The notes under the pieces were generated by a model. That model was not told the DNA's origin and made no database searches. It saw only the letters and a list, made by a program, of their open reading frames with translations. A stretch of 64,000 nt of DNA from a virus, in the IMG/VR virus record IMGVR_UViG_3300017963_000190, positions 186,001-250,000 of that record. One strand, given 5' to 3'. A program made the position numbers and the translations under genes. Shown piece after piece: positions 39,215 through 47,241 of this stretch; within the stretch, counting starts at the first letter, position 1; each line of letters opens with the position of its first letter.

Positions 39215-40129
39215 ATGCTCGATCGTATTAGAAAAGCCTTTCGCGAGAACGTCTACACGCATCTTATCAACGACGATCGTCTACCCAACAAAAAGAAGGG
39301 GTCGGTGTGGCGCCACGGACGTTTGTACATTCGCCCTCGCAAAGAAAAGAGGCTGAAGCTCACGAACAGATCTCCAGAGGCACATGTCAGCTGGGCGCTT
39401 CTTGGGGCTGCTCATCATTTGTGCTTCCACATTCGCCTGGAGTCTCCAGGTGGAGAAGATGACATCAGCATTTCCGGTGGCATCCCGTACCTCTTCTACT
39501 TAGGAGGAAGTGTAGAGGGGCTAGTACCGCAGGAGGTCAAGCAGTGGATCGGTCTCTACAATCCAGGCGCCAAGACAGGGGACGTCTATATTGACAGGTC
39601 CATTGGCTGGTCGATTCACGACGGCACTGCTTGGATTTCCATCTGGGAAAACGATAACGGGTGGAGCAGTAGAGACCCGAAGTGGTGGAAGTTCAACTTT
39701 TCCATCAACCCTCTAGATCTTCTGGGCCGCAAGAAGTACACTAGCGAGGTCGTCGAGGAGAAGACGGTGGCCATCCCGATGCCTGAGGGAAGCTACCCAG
39801 CGAAGATTAAGTTGTGTGCAGATACATGGGCACGTCCGCGCTGGCCTCGTTGGCCGTTCTCGGAAACCATTTTGCGCATGCACGCTGATATGGTCAAACC
39901 CATCCCCACTCCCGGTAAAGGCGAAAATTCTTGGGATTGTGGTGACGATGCGGTGTGCGGTTTAACAGCTCCCGCGCGCACAATGGAAGAGGCGGTAGGT
40001 AAGCTAGTAGCTACTGCTTTGCAGGACAGGCAGCGTTACGGTGGAAGCCACGAGTTCACACCGCGGGATCCACCTCCTGATGAAGCCACAGAAAATGCGC
40101 CGGTAGAGATGAAGAACGCCGATGCCTAA
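39215..40129 (+). CDS. Hypothetical protein
   Basis: 304 residues, Trp-rich, many beta strands. VWRHGRLYIRP at about 32-42 is a possible distant copy of the IR-G-Y module. Function unknown; overlaps the next gene by 8 bases. Confidence 0.75.
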   Translation: MLDRIRKAFRENVYTHLINDDRLPNKKKGSVWRHGRLYIRPRKEKRLKLTNRSPEAHVSWALLGAAHHLCFHIRLESPGGEDDISISGGIPYLFYLGGSVEGLVPQEVKQWIGLYNPGAKTGDVYIDRSIGWSIHDGTAWISIWENDNGWSSRDPKWWKFNFSINPLDLLGRKKYTSEVVEEKTVAIPMPEGSYPAKIKLCADTWARPRWPRWPFSETILRMHADMVKPIPTPGKGENSWDCGDDAVCGLTAPARTMEEAVGKLVATALQDRQRYGGSHEFTPRDPPPDEATENAPVEMKNADA

Positions 40130-40220
40130 GACGATGCGCGATTTATTACTGGGCTTCACTGTAGGCGCGGTGATCTTCTCTGTTCTAGCGTTGACTCTAG
40201 GATACTGTTACCATGGCTGA
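40122..40220 (+). CDS. 32-aa membrane peptide
   Basis: One hydrophobic helix (LLLGFTVGAVIFSVLALTLG). Overlaps both neighbours by 8 bases, which supports it as real. Confidence 0.6.
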   Translation: MPKTMRDLLLGFTVGAVIFSVLALTLGYCYHG

Positions 40221-40395
40221 AGAAAACGGACATGATTGGATCACCAACGGGCTCGAACAGGCAGTCCCATTCACAGGCCCACAGCCAGATGATGAACCAC
40301 GGGTAGAGCATGTTCCAGAGGACCTGGCTAGCGTAGCGCGTGATGCGGGTATGCTCATTAATCCAGCAATTGCTAGGCACGGGAAGCTAGCTTGA
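40213..40395 (+). CDS. Small acidic hypothetical protein
   Basis: 60 residues. Pro/Glu-rich; no motif. Confidence 0.62.
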   Translation: MAEENGHDWITNGLEQAVPFTGPQPDDEPRVEHVPEDLASVARDAGMLINPAIARHGKLA

Positions 40396-40832
40396 CCGTG
40401 GGGATAGGGTCTAAACGAAAACGCCTTAGGCGCTTAAAGGCAAAGTACGGTGGTCCAGGGCTGCTACCAGCAGGAGAAACGAAAATGAAATTGAAGTATG
40501 GTGGTTCAGGTGTACCTCCTACAGGACCGCATCCCAATCCTCCTCGTCCGAAACCGCGCCCGGATTCTCACAAAGAAGACGCTTGCAAGTGCTCCAACGA
40601 CTGCGGTGCTACAATAGCTGCCCTGAAGATGCTTGCGCAGTCCCTGGAACGAGAAAATGAATTTCTGCGCGACGAGCTCAAGCGGCTGCGCGAAGGAGCC
40701 CCAGAAAATTGGGTCCACCTAGGCCAAGGTGGGGAGTACGTCCGCAATTTGGGGGATCCTTTGTGGGAGCGCGGCGAGTTCGTGTGTGAGTATAAAGAAC
40801 CAAAAGAACCAGGAGAATCCGATGACAAGTGA
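40392..40832 (+). CDS. Hypothetical protein with CxCxxxC and coiled coil
   Basis: 146 residues from TTG 40392. Basic, Gly/Pro-rich start with repeated KYGG, then CKCSNDC, then a short coiled coil (ALKMLAQSLERENEFLRDEL). Start is uncertain (no good RBS). Confidence 0.6.
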   Translation: MTVGIGSKRKRLRRLKAKYGGPGLLPAGETKMKLKYGGSGVPPTGPHPNPPRPKPRPDSHKEDACKCSNDCGATIAALKMLAQSLERENEFLRDELKRLREGAPENWVHLGQGGEYVRNLGDPLWERGEFVCEYKEPKEPGESDDK

Positions 40833-41928
40833 TAACGGGGGCCTGAATTTCAACGAGATAAAGCTCACAGCAGAAATAGTTTTCAGAAAGAAAAGCGGAG
40901 CCATCATCGACCTCAGCGATCCGGATTTTTCGGGCTCCAATTTTTTCAAGGCGTGGCATGAAGGGGTTGTTTGGCGTGATATCGAGTTAGAGTTAACAGG
41001 CGCAACGTGGGAAGATCTTACTTCTTACGTTCGTAGTGTTTCCCTCTCGTCCAACCCCATAACGCTCTTTGAGCTGCTGGAGAATTTCTGCACCCCCATC
41101 CAGGAGTGCGTGCTCTCGCTCAACGAGCAGCTCAATCTCGTTCATCGCTTTCTAGACAATCAAAGTCTTCCGCCAGAAGGTATTCCTGTAATTAATCTTG
41201 AGGGCAAGGAACAGGTTGTGTGGACTACCAACGGCTTGTCCGATGGAACGGTGGTTGAAGGAACCCTTCCAGCCAATAAGCTGTATCCCTACGTATACCC
41301 TGTGGACAGCACCTTCATTATGGATCAGATGGAGCTCTTCAAAGAGGATATTTCTGTGAAGGAGCTCTTCCACAAGGTTGTTCTCTGCATGTTGAAGGTG
41401 GCTACCAAAGACAACGCTACCTTATGCTTCATGCTGGACCAGGCAGCAGAAGCGCAGGGGCATCGTTATGCAGCCGAGCAGCTATCGCCAGCATCAGTGC
41501 AGTATCTTCGGCATGAGATTGAAAAGTGGCAGCTACCGGCCCCGCAGATGCTGGTCACCCCCAGAGCCGTGTCTGAGCTCCTGGGGGATCCAGACCATAT
41601 CCGGTTCATGGATTTGGTAACAAAAATGGAGCTCTTCTCGCGAGGTATTGTTGGGCGATGGGGCGGCATAGAGCTCATCTGCGTGGGGTCCAACTACGAT
41701 AGTTTTGTGGAGTATGGCAGCCACTCAGAGGCGATGTTGTGCACTGCGCCCTCCTCTTTGGGGATTAGGCAGGTGCGTGTTCCGTTGCTGGTGCACCCAG
41801 TCATCTTGCCGCCACCTACCACGCAGAAGACACCACCCGAAAAAGTTGGGTGGTATGTGTATCAAAAGGTCACCACCAGCATCCTTCAGTCTCGTGGTGT
41901 GGCCACCTGTACGCGTTTGAAGAAGTAG
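40822..41928 (+). CDS. Hypothetical protein with capsid-like segment
   Basis: 368 residues from ATG 40822. The segment PQMLVTPRAVSELLGDPDH, FMDLVTKMELFSRGIVGRWGGIELI (about 250-295) resembles the axial/P-domain region of phage major capsid proteins (pick a strand, LL-x-D-P-x, G-x-V-G-x-x-G-G-x-x-I). The context is not structural, so this may be a chance or repurposed fold. Confidence 0.6.
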   Translation: MTSDNGGLNFNEIKLTAEIVFRKKSGAIIDLSDPDFSGSNFFKAWHEGVVWRDIELELTGATWEDLTSYVRSVSLSSNPITLFELLENFCTPIQECVLSLNEQLNLVHRFLDNQSLPPEGIPVINLEGKEQVVWTTNGLSDGTVVEGTLPANKLYPYVYPVDSTFIMDQMELFKEDISVKELFHKVVLCMLKVATKDNATLCFMLDQAAEAQGHRYAAEQLSPASVQYLRHEIEKWQLPAPQMLVTPRAVSELLGDPDHIRFMDLVTKMELFSRGIVGRWGGIELICVGSNYDSFVEYGSHSEAMLCTAPSSLGIRQVRVPLLVHPVILPPPTTQKTPPEKVGWYVYQKVTTSILQSRGVATCTRLKK

Positions 41929-41940
41929 GGCGGCACACAC

Positions 41941-42186
41941 ATGGAACACAAATACTACTGTGCAGTTATCGTCAACGAGCATGACAGGAAGCCACGCAAC
42001 TGCCTTTTCAAGAGCGTGTTCCCTCCTTTGTGGGTTGTTGGTTCTTATTCCAGTGGTATGTGGGCCACGCAGCGCTTTATTCTTTTGAATTTCTGGGAAA
42101 TTTCTGAAGAGCATTATCTCCAGTTTCCCTCAGAAATGAGAGATTTTGCGGAGAGCACGTGGCAGCGCAGGAACGAAGCTCTATAG
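41941..42186 (+). CDS. Small hypothetical protein
   Basis: 81 residues rich in aromatics. Not recognised. Confidence 0.68.
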   Translation: MEHKYYCAVIVNEHDRKPRNCLFKSVFPPLWVVGSYSSGMWATQRFILLNFWEISEEHYLQFPSEMRDFAESTWQRRNEAL

Positions 42187-42195
42187 GTCGTTACG

Positions 42196-42402
42196 ATGCC
42201 CCTTTACGAGTACCTTTGCAACAGCTGTGGTGAGCTCACCGAGCATGAGTGCAAGATGGCTGACCGTCCCAAGCAGGTGCGCTGCGAGCACTGCAGCTCG
42301 ACGAACACGCAGCAGCTCATTTCCGGTACCAGCTTCATGCTAAAAGGCGGTGGCTGGGGTTCCTCTGGGTATTCATCCGGAGGAAAGAAAAAGAGGAAGT
42401 AG
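42196..42402 (+). CDS. FmdB-family zinc ribbon protein
   Basis: 68 residues. MPLYEYLCNSCGE, then VRCEHC, LISGTSFMLKGGGWGSSGYS: near-canonical FmdB ribbon with C8/C11 and a second CxxC. Common in phages and bacteria; a putative regulator. Confidence 0.88.
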   Translation: MPLYEYLCNSCGELTEHECKMADRPKQVRCEHCSSTNTQQLISGTSFMLKGGGWGSSGYSSGGKKKRK

Positions 42403-42645
42403 ATGTCCTACGATGTCAACGGTAAAGTGGGGTATGAAGTTAAGTACTGCTCCAATTGCCTGGCAGCTGGTATATTAAGTGAGGTGCGTGGTGAGATTAC
42501 TCCGTCAGCCTTGCACAAGTGCGAAGCGTGTGGTTTCACGCATGGTGGGTTTAAGGCTGCCAGAGCTAAAGAGTTTCTGCAGAGGAAGATAGACATCCTC
42601 CAAAGCGCTATGGCCCAGCTAAATAAGAATGACCTCGGATCATAA
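42403..42645 (+). CDS. Zinc-ribbon microprotein
   Basis: 80 residues: CSNC and CEAC pairs followed by a helix. Directly adjoins FmdB with no gap. Confidence 0.72.
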   Translation: MSYDVNGKVGYEVKYCSNCLAAGILSEVRGEITPSALHKCEACGFTHGGFKAARAKEFLQRKIDILQSAMAQLNKNDLGS

Positions 42646-42829
42646 GAAAGCACCCGGACCTAATGGCCGCATTATGCTGCGCCTTCCTAAGTCTCTACAC
42701 AAGAAGTGCGTGGAGCTTGCCAAGCGGGAAAATACGAGCCTCAATCAGTTTATCTTAGGTGCCGTTGCTGAGAGGGTGGGCGCTACTCAGATGTACCACG
42801 AGCTCGCAGATCGGTTAGAGCAGAAGTAA
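42629..42829 (+). CDS. Ribbon-helix-helix (HicB/Arc-type) DNA-binding protein
   Basis: 66 residues. GRIMLRLPKSLHKKCVELAK, RENTSLNQFILGAVAERV is a textbook RHH: strand, helix, SLNQFI, helix. Likely a repressor. Overlaps the previous gene by 17 bases. Confidence 0.8.
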   Translation: MTSDHKKAPGPNGRIMLRLPKSLHKKCVELAKRENTSLNQFILGAVAERVGATQMYHELADRLEQK

Positions 42830-42888
42830 GTCTTCTTGACATCTCGCCTTTTTCTGCCATTAGTCGTGAAGGTTTATACAAAATACGA

Positions 42889-42959
42889 GGGTTCATAGTT
42901 CAATGGCAGAACGAGTGGCTGTTAACCACTAAGTCCCAGTTCGACTCTGGGTGAGCCCG
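42889..42959 (+). tRNA. tRNA-Asn(GTT)
   Basis: 71 nt; stem AGTGG/CCACT, loop CTGTTAA. Preceded by TATACAAAATACG, a variant of the TAAAAT element. Confidence 0.93.
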
Positions 42960-42962
42960 CTA

Positions 42963-43032
42963 GGCCCTTCTTGTAGCTCAGCTGGTAGAGCATGGGACTC
43001 CGAGGTCGTGGGTTCGAGTCCCACCTGGCCCG
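42963..43032 (+). pseudogene. Decayed tRNA-Arg(CCG)-like
   Basis: Good D-arm and T-arm, but after TGGGACTCCGA the 3' anticodon strand is missing (about 7 bases) and the acceptor sides do not pair (CTTCTTG versus CTGGCCC). Confidence 0.6.
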
Positions 43033-43067
43033 CTACTTATGTCGAGGCGACGCGCGAGGAGCCGTTG

Positions 43068-43322
43068 ATGAGTAGATCACGCAAACGAAGTCGGGTAGTA
43101 GTAATCGTTCGAGGCAGTCTTGGCAGGCTTTTCCGACGTAGGGCGAACAAGGCTATGCGTCGGCGCACGAAGCTAGCGCTTGTTCGAGGTCGATATGAGC
43201 ACGCTCCCAGGCGGCTTGAGGAGGTAAGCGATATCTACGATTACAAGGACTGGAGTCGTTACGTAACCAGTGAGGACTCTGAGAGCTTGCACCGTGCGCT
43301 CAAGAAGCAGATGCGGAAGTAA
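43068..43322 (+). CDS. Small Arg/Lys-rich hypothetical protein
   Basis: 84 residues from ATG 43068 (GAGGAG). The first half is strongly basic; likely nucleic-acid binding. Confidence 0.65.
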   Translation: MSRSRKRSRVVVIVRGSLGRLFRRRANKAMRRRTKLALVRGRYEHAPRRLEEVSDIYDYKDWSRYVTSEDSESLHRALKKQMRK

Positions 43323-43396
43323 CGGGCGGAGGGCTTGAAGGTAAGCCGCCTGACTGGGGGTCAGGAGTTGTGCGGGTTCGACTCCCGCTCGCCCGA
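43323..43396 (+). tRNA. tRNA-Pro(GGG)
   Basis: 74 nt; loop CTGGGGG, stem CCTGA/TCAGG. Confidence 0.93.
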
Positions 43397-43406
43397 TAGG
43401 TACTTT

Positions 43407-43479
43407 GGTGCCGTAGCTCAGCAGGTAGAGCAGTGGACTGAAAATCCACGTGTCGGTGATTCGACTTCACCCGGTACCA
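43407..43479 (+). tRNA. tRNA-Phe(GAA)
   Basis: 73 nt; stem GTGGA/TCCAC, loop CTGAAAA. Confidence 0.94.
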
Positions 43480-43484
43480 CTTCG

Positions 43485-43558
43485 CGGGGAGTAGCTCAGA
43501 CTGGAAGAGTGCTCGGTTCGGATCCGAGAGGTCGCAGGTTCAAGTCCTGTCTCCCCGA
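43485..43558 (+). tRNA. tRNA-Pro(CGG)
   Basis: 74 nt; stem CTCGG/CCGAG, loop TTCGGAT. Confidence 0.94.
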
Positions 43559-43570
43559 TTTCTTCCTACC

Positions 43571-43599
43571 TTGACATCGTCATCCATTCAGCTTATGCT
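43571..43599 (+). promoter_or_regulatory. Sigma70-type promoter
   Basis: TTGACA, 17 bp, TATGCT. Directly after a tRNA-Pro; drives the 43695 gene. Confidence 0.75.
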
Positions 43600-43694
43600 C
43601 TTACCGATTCTGAAGAGGCAGGCGCAACAGCTCTTCGGAAGTTGGCAGCTGGGGGCGCCACTCCGCTGCCGCCCTCTTGTTTATGGGGTGCGTT

Positions 43695-43889
43695 ATGTGG
43701 GACACCTTTGAGGATGGTTACCGCGACGCTTCGGGGGGTTGGCCTCCGAGGGGGTACAAAGAGGATTACAAGCGCGGGCGCGCAGCGTGGCACAAGGAAG
43801 CCAGGAGACGGCTTCTTGCTTCTTTAGATCCTACTAAACCAAAGCACATATCTATTTTGATCCGGCTTCCAGAAGAGTCACCAGAATAG
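43695..43889 (+). CDS. Small basic hypothetical protein
   Basis: 64 residues from ATG 43695. Tyr/Trp/Arg-rich (GYKEDYKRGRAAW). Convergent with and overlapping the end of the minus-strand lipoprotein gene. Confidence 0.6.
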   Translation: MWDTFEDGYRDASGGWPPRGYKEDYKRGRAAWHKEARRRLLASLDPTKPKHISILIRLPEESPE

Positions 43890-44541
43890 TCGCCCCGCCA
43901 CCTCCCATCGTAGGTCCTTGGTACTGGCACGGCACGTCTGGCTTGTACTGAGTGCCTCCCTTGCATCCATCCTTCCCCGGTTTCTGTCCACACGGTGGGC
44001 TCTTGCGTGCCACGCAGACATCACATCCTAGCGGGAATACGCCGTAGAGCTTCTCATTTCCCTTGGAGCTCATGACAGGTCCGAAGGTGAACGTTCCCTT
44101 GGCATTCTTGACCGACATCACGAGGGGCAAGTTGAAGCCGTCTACCAGGCTGATGTCCAGGATGTCGTACCATTTGGGGTTGTTGATGTTGAGCTCAGCT
44201 TTGGTGCTGCCGCAGCCCACAGGAGCTCCGAAGGCGATCGTCGCGTTCAGGTACTTCCCGCCGAGAGGGAGATTCTGAGATTTCTTTTTGGGCAGAGTGA
44301 AACCGCATTTCAAGGCTGCTGATGGTGTGCAGAATGTTTTCCAGTCGGCCGCCACTATTTTTGAGTCCGACCCAAACGACACGTACACTTTGGTATCGGC
44401 GCCTGTGCTGTTCAGCAGTGTTGCTGTAGTAGGCGTTCCAGATTTTACGGGGGCTTCCTTTTTCTGAGGCTTTTCCTTGCACGCTACCGCTAACGGTAGT
44501 AGCATAGCAAAGAGAAACGCGAGAAAGCGGTATTGCTTCAT
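43852..44541 (-). CDS. Thaumatin-like lipoprotein
   Basis: 229 residues; ATG 44541 preceded by AAAGGAC. Signal peptide with lipobox LAVAC (Cys 21). WYDILDISLVDGFNLPL (124-140) is the signature of thaumatin/PR-5 proteins (DISLVDGFN), with cysteines C71, C79, C110 and a later CDVC...CG. Thaumatin folds bind or cleave glucans. Lone minus-strand gene between + genes, so probably an acquired cargo gene. Confidence 0.75.
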   Translation of the reverse strand: MKQYRFLAFLFAMLLPLAVACKEKPQKKEAPVKSGTPTTATLLNSTGADTKVYVSFGSDSKIVAADWKTFCTPSAALKCGFTLPKKKSQNLPLGGKYLNATIAFGAPVGCGSTKAELNINNPKWYDILDISLVDGFNLPLVMSVKNAKGTFTFGPVMSSKGNEKLYGVFPLGCDVCVARKSPPCGQKPGKDGCKGGTQYKPDVPCQYQGPTMGGGGATILVTLLEAGSK

Positions 44542-44616
44542 TGTACTGTCCTTTTGTGGTGGATGTTTCAGTTGAGTAGATTTAATCAAGATCGGCGGCT
44601 GGAAAAGCGCCGCGCG

Positions 44617-44629
44617 TCTTGTAAAATTC
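44617..44629 (+). promoter_or_regulatory. TCTTGTAAAATTC promoter-like element
   Basis: TAAAAT ends 6 bases before ATG 44634, implying a leaderless message. Confidence 0.6.
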
Positions 44630-44633
44630 ACAG

Positions 44634-45197
44634 ATGGACAACGATTCGTGGTGGGAGCAGTGGTGGAAGACTGATGGAGGCAAAATGCTGACGCAACGAG
44701 AACTGCAGGACAAAATTCTTACTATGCTTCCTACCTACCGTAGGGAGCTACAGAAGATGGAGAATCGTTTAATTACTTGTGGAGCGGTCGACCGTCACTT
44801 TGTGAGCGAGAGCTTCACAAGGGTTGGCATCCACATTTTTGGAGAGGCTTCAGAAGGCCATAACGCTCCCATCGATTATCTTCCCCATGACCACCAGCTG
44901 TACATTATCCGAGCGGAGGTTTCTCCTGTATCAGATGGAGACGCTTTCATGATTAAGGGTAAAGGCAACGAGAGCTGTCCGCTTTGTGGCAAACCTATTC
45001 CGGTGCAGCTCAAGGAAGCTCTGGTACCACAGGATCTAGTGCTTGTGGGATGTCCTGTGCTTAAGGAGGGGGAAATAGTTATCGACGTGTTACCTATTTT
45101 CTCTCCTACCTTGGTCAAGGACGCTATCAGCGTGTGTCTTAACCTTCCTCATCAGCGCAGTAAAAATCCGATGACGCGAGTGTCTCGGCTGCTCTAG
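44634..45197 (+). CDS. Hypothetical protein with CxxC
   Basis: 187 residues. ESCPLCGKPI (zinc pair) in an alpha/beta body. No RBS; a TAAAAT element 6 bases upstream points to leaderless translation. Confidence 0.72.
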   Translation: MDNDSWWEQWWKTDGGKMLTQRELQDKILTMLPTYRRELQKMENRLITCGAVDRHFVSESFTRVGIHIFGEASEGHNAPIDYLPHDHQLYIIRAEVSPVSDGDAFMIKGKGNESCPLCGKPIPVQLKEALVPQDLVLVGCPVLKEGEIVIDVLPIFSPTLVKDAISVCLNLPHQRSKNPMTRVSRLL

Positions 45198-45200
45198 GAG

Positions 45201-45485
45201 ATGCGCATGGATTACCCTGAACGAAATATAACAGAAAAAGACTTAATCCGTTCTGCGGTGCTGGCCTGCAAAAGCTATTACAGCGGTGGCCCGGATCCAA
45301 CCACCGGCACCTACCTTTTCACATCGGCCACTTTTTCCAACGCCTTCAACAAGGTGACCGGCATCAAGGGTCCTATAGACGGCCTCATCGTACAAGCGAT
45401 GCTCTGCGGGCGCGATTGGGTAATAGAGCTGCCCAAGAATTACTGGCAGCTCACAGAAGCAATTCTCATGGAGCACATTCTATGA
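45201..45485 (+). CDS. Hypothetical protein
   Basis: 94 residues. Unknown. ATG at 45201 or 45207. Overlaps the next gene by 4 bases. Confidence 0.7.
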   Translation: MRMDYPERNITEKDLIRSAVLACKSYYSGGPDPTTGTYLFTSATFSNAFNKVTGIKGPIDGLIVQAMLCGRDWVIELPKNYWQLTEAILMEHIL

Positions 45486-45874
45486 CGATATCCAAGAAGA
45501 TGCCAAAGCATAAAAAAGGCTGCGCGTTTCTGGAAGACCCTGATCAGCTGTGCACCTGCAACGCCAAGTATCTGGGAAAACCCTTTGCGCATTGGCAAAC
45601 GCGGGCGCAGGAGCTCGTAATGGACACGCTTTTGCGTGGTGTGTACCAGTATCAAGATCCGGACGAGCTGTTCTGCCTGCCTCGGCATCTTGCTTCCCGG
45701 AAACTGTTCCAGCTGGCTTACTCCGTAGATCCCGCCATTCTGCGCAAAACTGCTGATGAACATACTCGTTGTGCGGCCGGGTTCGTGTCCATCATGGCGG
45801 AAATAACCGAGGGCAAGTGGCTTCCATACTTTGATCCTGCGACTTGTGGGCTGCCAGATAAGCGCAAAGCTTGA
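45482..45874 (+). CDS. Hypothetical protein with Cys cluster
   Basis: 130 residues from ATG 45482. CTC and further Cys near the N-terminus; helical. Not recognised. Confidence 0.7.
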   Translation: MTISKKMPKHKKGCAFLEDPDQLCTCNAKYLGKPFAHWQTRAQELVMDTLLRGVYQYQDPDELFCLPRHLASRKLFQLAYSVDPAILRKTADEHTRCAAGFVSIMAEITEGKWLPYFDPATCGLPDKRKA

Positions 45875-45899
45875 CAACGTCTTGCAGCTTGCTTAAACT
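45871..45899 (+). promoter_or_regulatory. Sigma70-type promoter
   Basis: TTGACA, 17 bp, TAAACT, overlapping the upstream stop. Serves the ribbon/phosphoesterase pair. Confidence 0.65.
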
Positions 45900-46015
45900 G
45901 TTCGTGCTGTGGGTCTGAGACTAAAAATCTTCCTCGTGGTGAGGAGGTGAGTGGAGTCAAGGCGCAAGCGGGCAGCTTTAAGTAAGCCCCGGCCCACACA
46001 ATTTTGAGCACAAAA

Positions 46016-46132
46016 ATGCTGACCTGGCCATGTCCCAAATGTTATCTGCGTGACCTCGTTGAGCTCAGGGACGGTTATTGGTGCCGCCATTGCGGACACT
46101 ATATTCCTTATGATTTCGAGGAAGAGAAATGA
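46016..46132 (+). CDS. 38-aa zinc-ribbon peptide
   Basis: CPKC...CRHCG in 38 residues; overlaps the next gene by ATGA, which supports translation. Confidence 0.6.
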   Translation: MLTWPCPKCYLRDLVELRDGYWCRHCGHYIPYDFEEEK

Positions 46133-46707
46133 CTGTTTGGTTCACGAGCGATTGGCACCTCTTCCACGATAATATCCTGAAGCTTGTCCCACGTCCGTTC
46201 AAGAACGTGCAGCAGATGCATAGTGTCATCTTGGCGAACTACCGGTCGTGTGTGCGCGAGGGCGATGTGGTGCATTTTCTTGGGGACCTGACTCTGCGCG
46301 GCCCCTCTGGCATCGAGGCAGTTCGCAGGCTCGTGGGGGGTTTACCTGGCACCAAGCATTTCGTCCTGGGTAATCACGATCGCTTAAAAGTGCAGAGCCT
46401 TTTGAAAATGGGCTTTGCCAGCGTGCACTCCTCATTGGTGTTACGCCATGGATCGTGTCAATATTTACACGTGCACGATCCGGATGAGGATCTGAACACA
46501 GGTTGGTCGTACGCACCGCGTATCATCTGTGGGCATGTACACGAGAAATGGAGGTACCGTGCTGAGCCTCGACCAGCAGTGAACGTAGGTGTGGACGCCT
46601 GGGGCTTTCAGCCAGTGCGCAGGCATACCGTGATGACTCTATTCGACAACCCACCTGACAGCTTTCGCAGGATGCTTGTGGGCAACGCAGCTGACTTTGC
46701 GGCGTGA
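46129..46707 (+). CDS. Calcineurin-like metallophosphoesterase
   Basis: 192 residues. SDWHLFHDN (7-15), FLGDLTL (about 51), LGNHDR (about 80-85), HVHDPDE and CGHVHE (about 134) cover all metal ligands. Cytoplasmic, unlike the second phosphoesterase at 60636. Substrate unknown (nucleotides or RNA ends are common). Confidence 0.88.
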   Translation: MTVWFTSDWHLFHDNILKLVPRPFKNVQQMHSVILANYRSCVREGDVVHFLGDLTLRGPSGIEAVRRLVGGLPGTKHFVLGNHDRLKVQSLLKMGFASVHSSLVLRHGSCQYLHVHDPDEDLNTGWSYAPRIICGHVHEKWRYRAEPRPAVNVGVDAWGFQPVRRHTVMTLFDNPPDSFRRMLVGNAADFAA

Positions 46708-46711
46708 TCTC

Positions 46712-47179
46712 ATGACCGACGATTGGAAAGAAAGGGCAGCTTCTATTTTGCTTCCTGGAGAAGTGATCCAGGAGCCTGAGAAGCCTAAACCAAAGAAAAT
46801 CAAGCGTAGTAAGAAGAAGCAAAGTTCTAAGCGGGTGCCTACAAAGGGTGTTTTTTCTTACGAGTATAATGAGAGCGATGATGGTCTTCTTATTAAGGGC
46901 CTTCAGCGAGCGCTAGACGTACCAGCGGATGGTATAATCGGGCCTCGTACACTAACTGCCTGGAAGAATGCCTATGATGCAGATGGCGTTTTTATGGTGA
47001 AGAACAACACAAATGCCGCAGTTATTTTGCCTGGCGTAGAGATTACGTTGGATCCTTTTGAGGAACGTATAATTGTAGTACCCAGTTCTGTGTGGCAGAA
47101 CGATAATTTACTTGCAATGGTACGGAGAGCTTACATCAGCATTGCTCCAGTTCCTGTACCAGAAAAATGGTGGCTATAG
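46712..47179 (+). CDS. Peptidoglycan-binding-like protein
   Basis: 155 residues from ATG 46712. A Lys-rich N-terminal third, then LLIKGLQRALDVPADGIIGP, RTLTAW: a PG_binding_1 repeat (LQ..L....DG..GP.T..A). No lytic domain is visible. Its end overlaps tRNA-His. Confidence 0.65.
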   Translation: MTDDWKERAASILLPGEVIQEPEKPKPKKIKRSKKKQSSKRVPTKGVFSYEYNESDDGLLIKGLQRALDVPADGIIGPRTLTAWKNAYDADGVFMVKNNTNAAVILPGVEITLDPFEERIIVVPSSVWQNDNLLAMVRRAYISIAPVPVPEKWWL

Positions 47180-47241
47180 CTCAGTTGGTTAGAGCGCTGG
47201 TTTGTGGCATCAGAGGTCATTAAAACTCTTGACGGCCACCC
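47169..47241 (+). tRNA. tRNA-His(GTG), copy 1, defective T-arm
   Basis: 73 nt; acceptor GGTGGCT/GGCCACC, anticodon stem CTGGT/ATCAG, loop TTGTGGC. T-arm is abnormal: GTCA/TGAC with a 10-base loop lacking the TTC motif. Confidence 0.65.
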
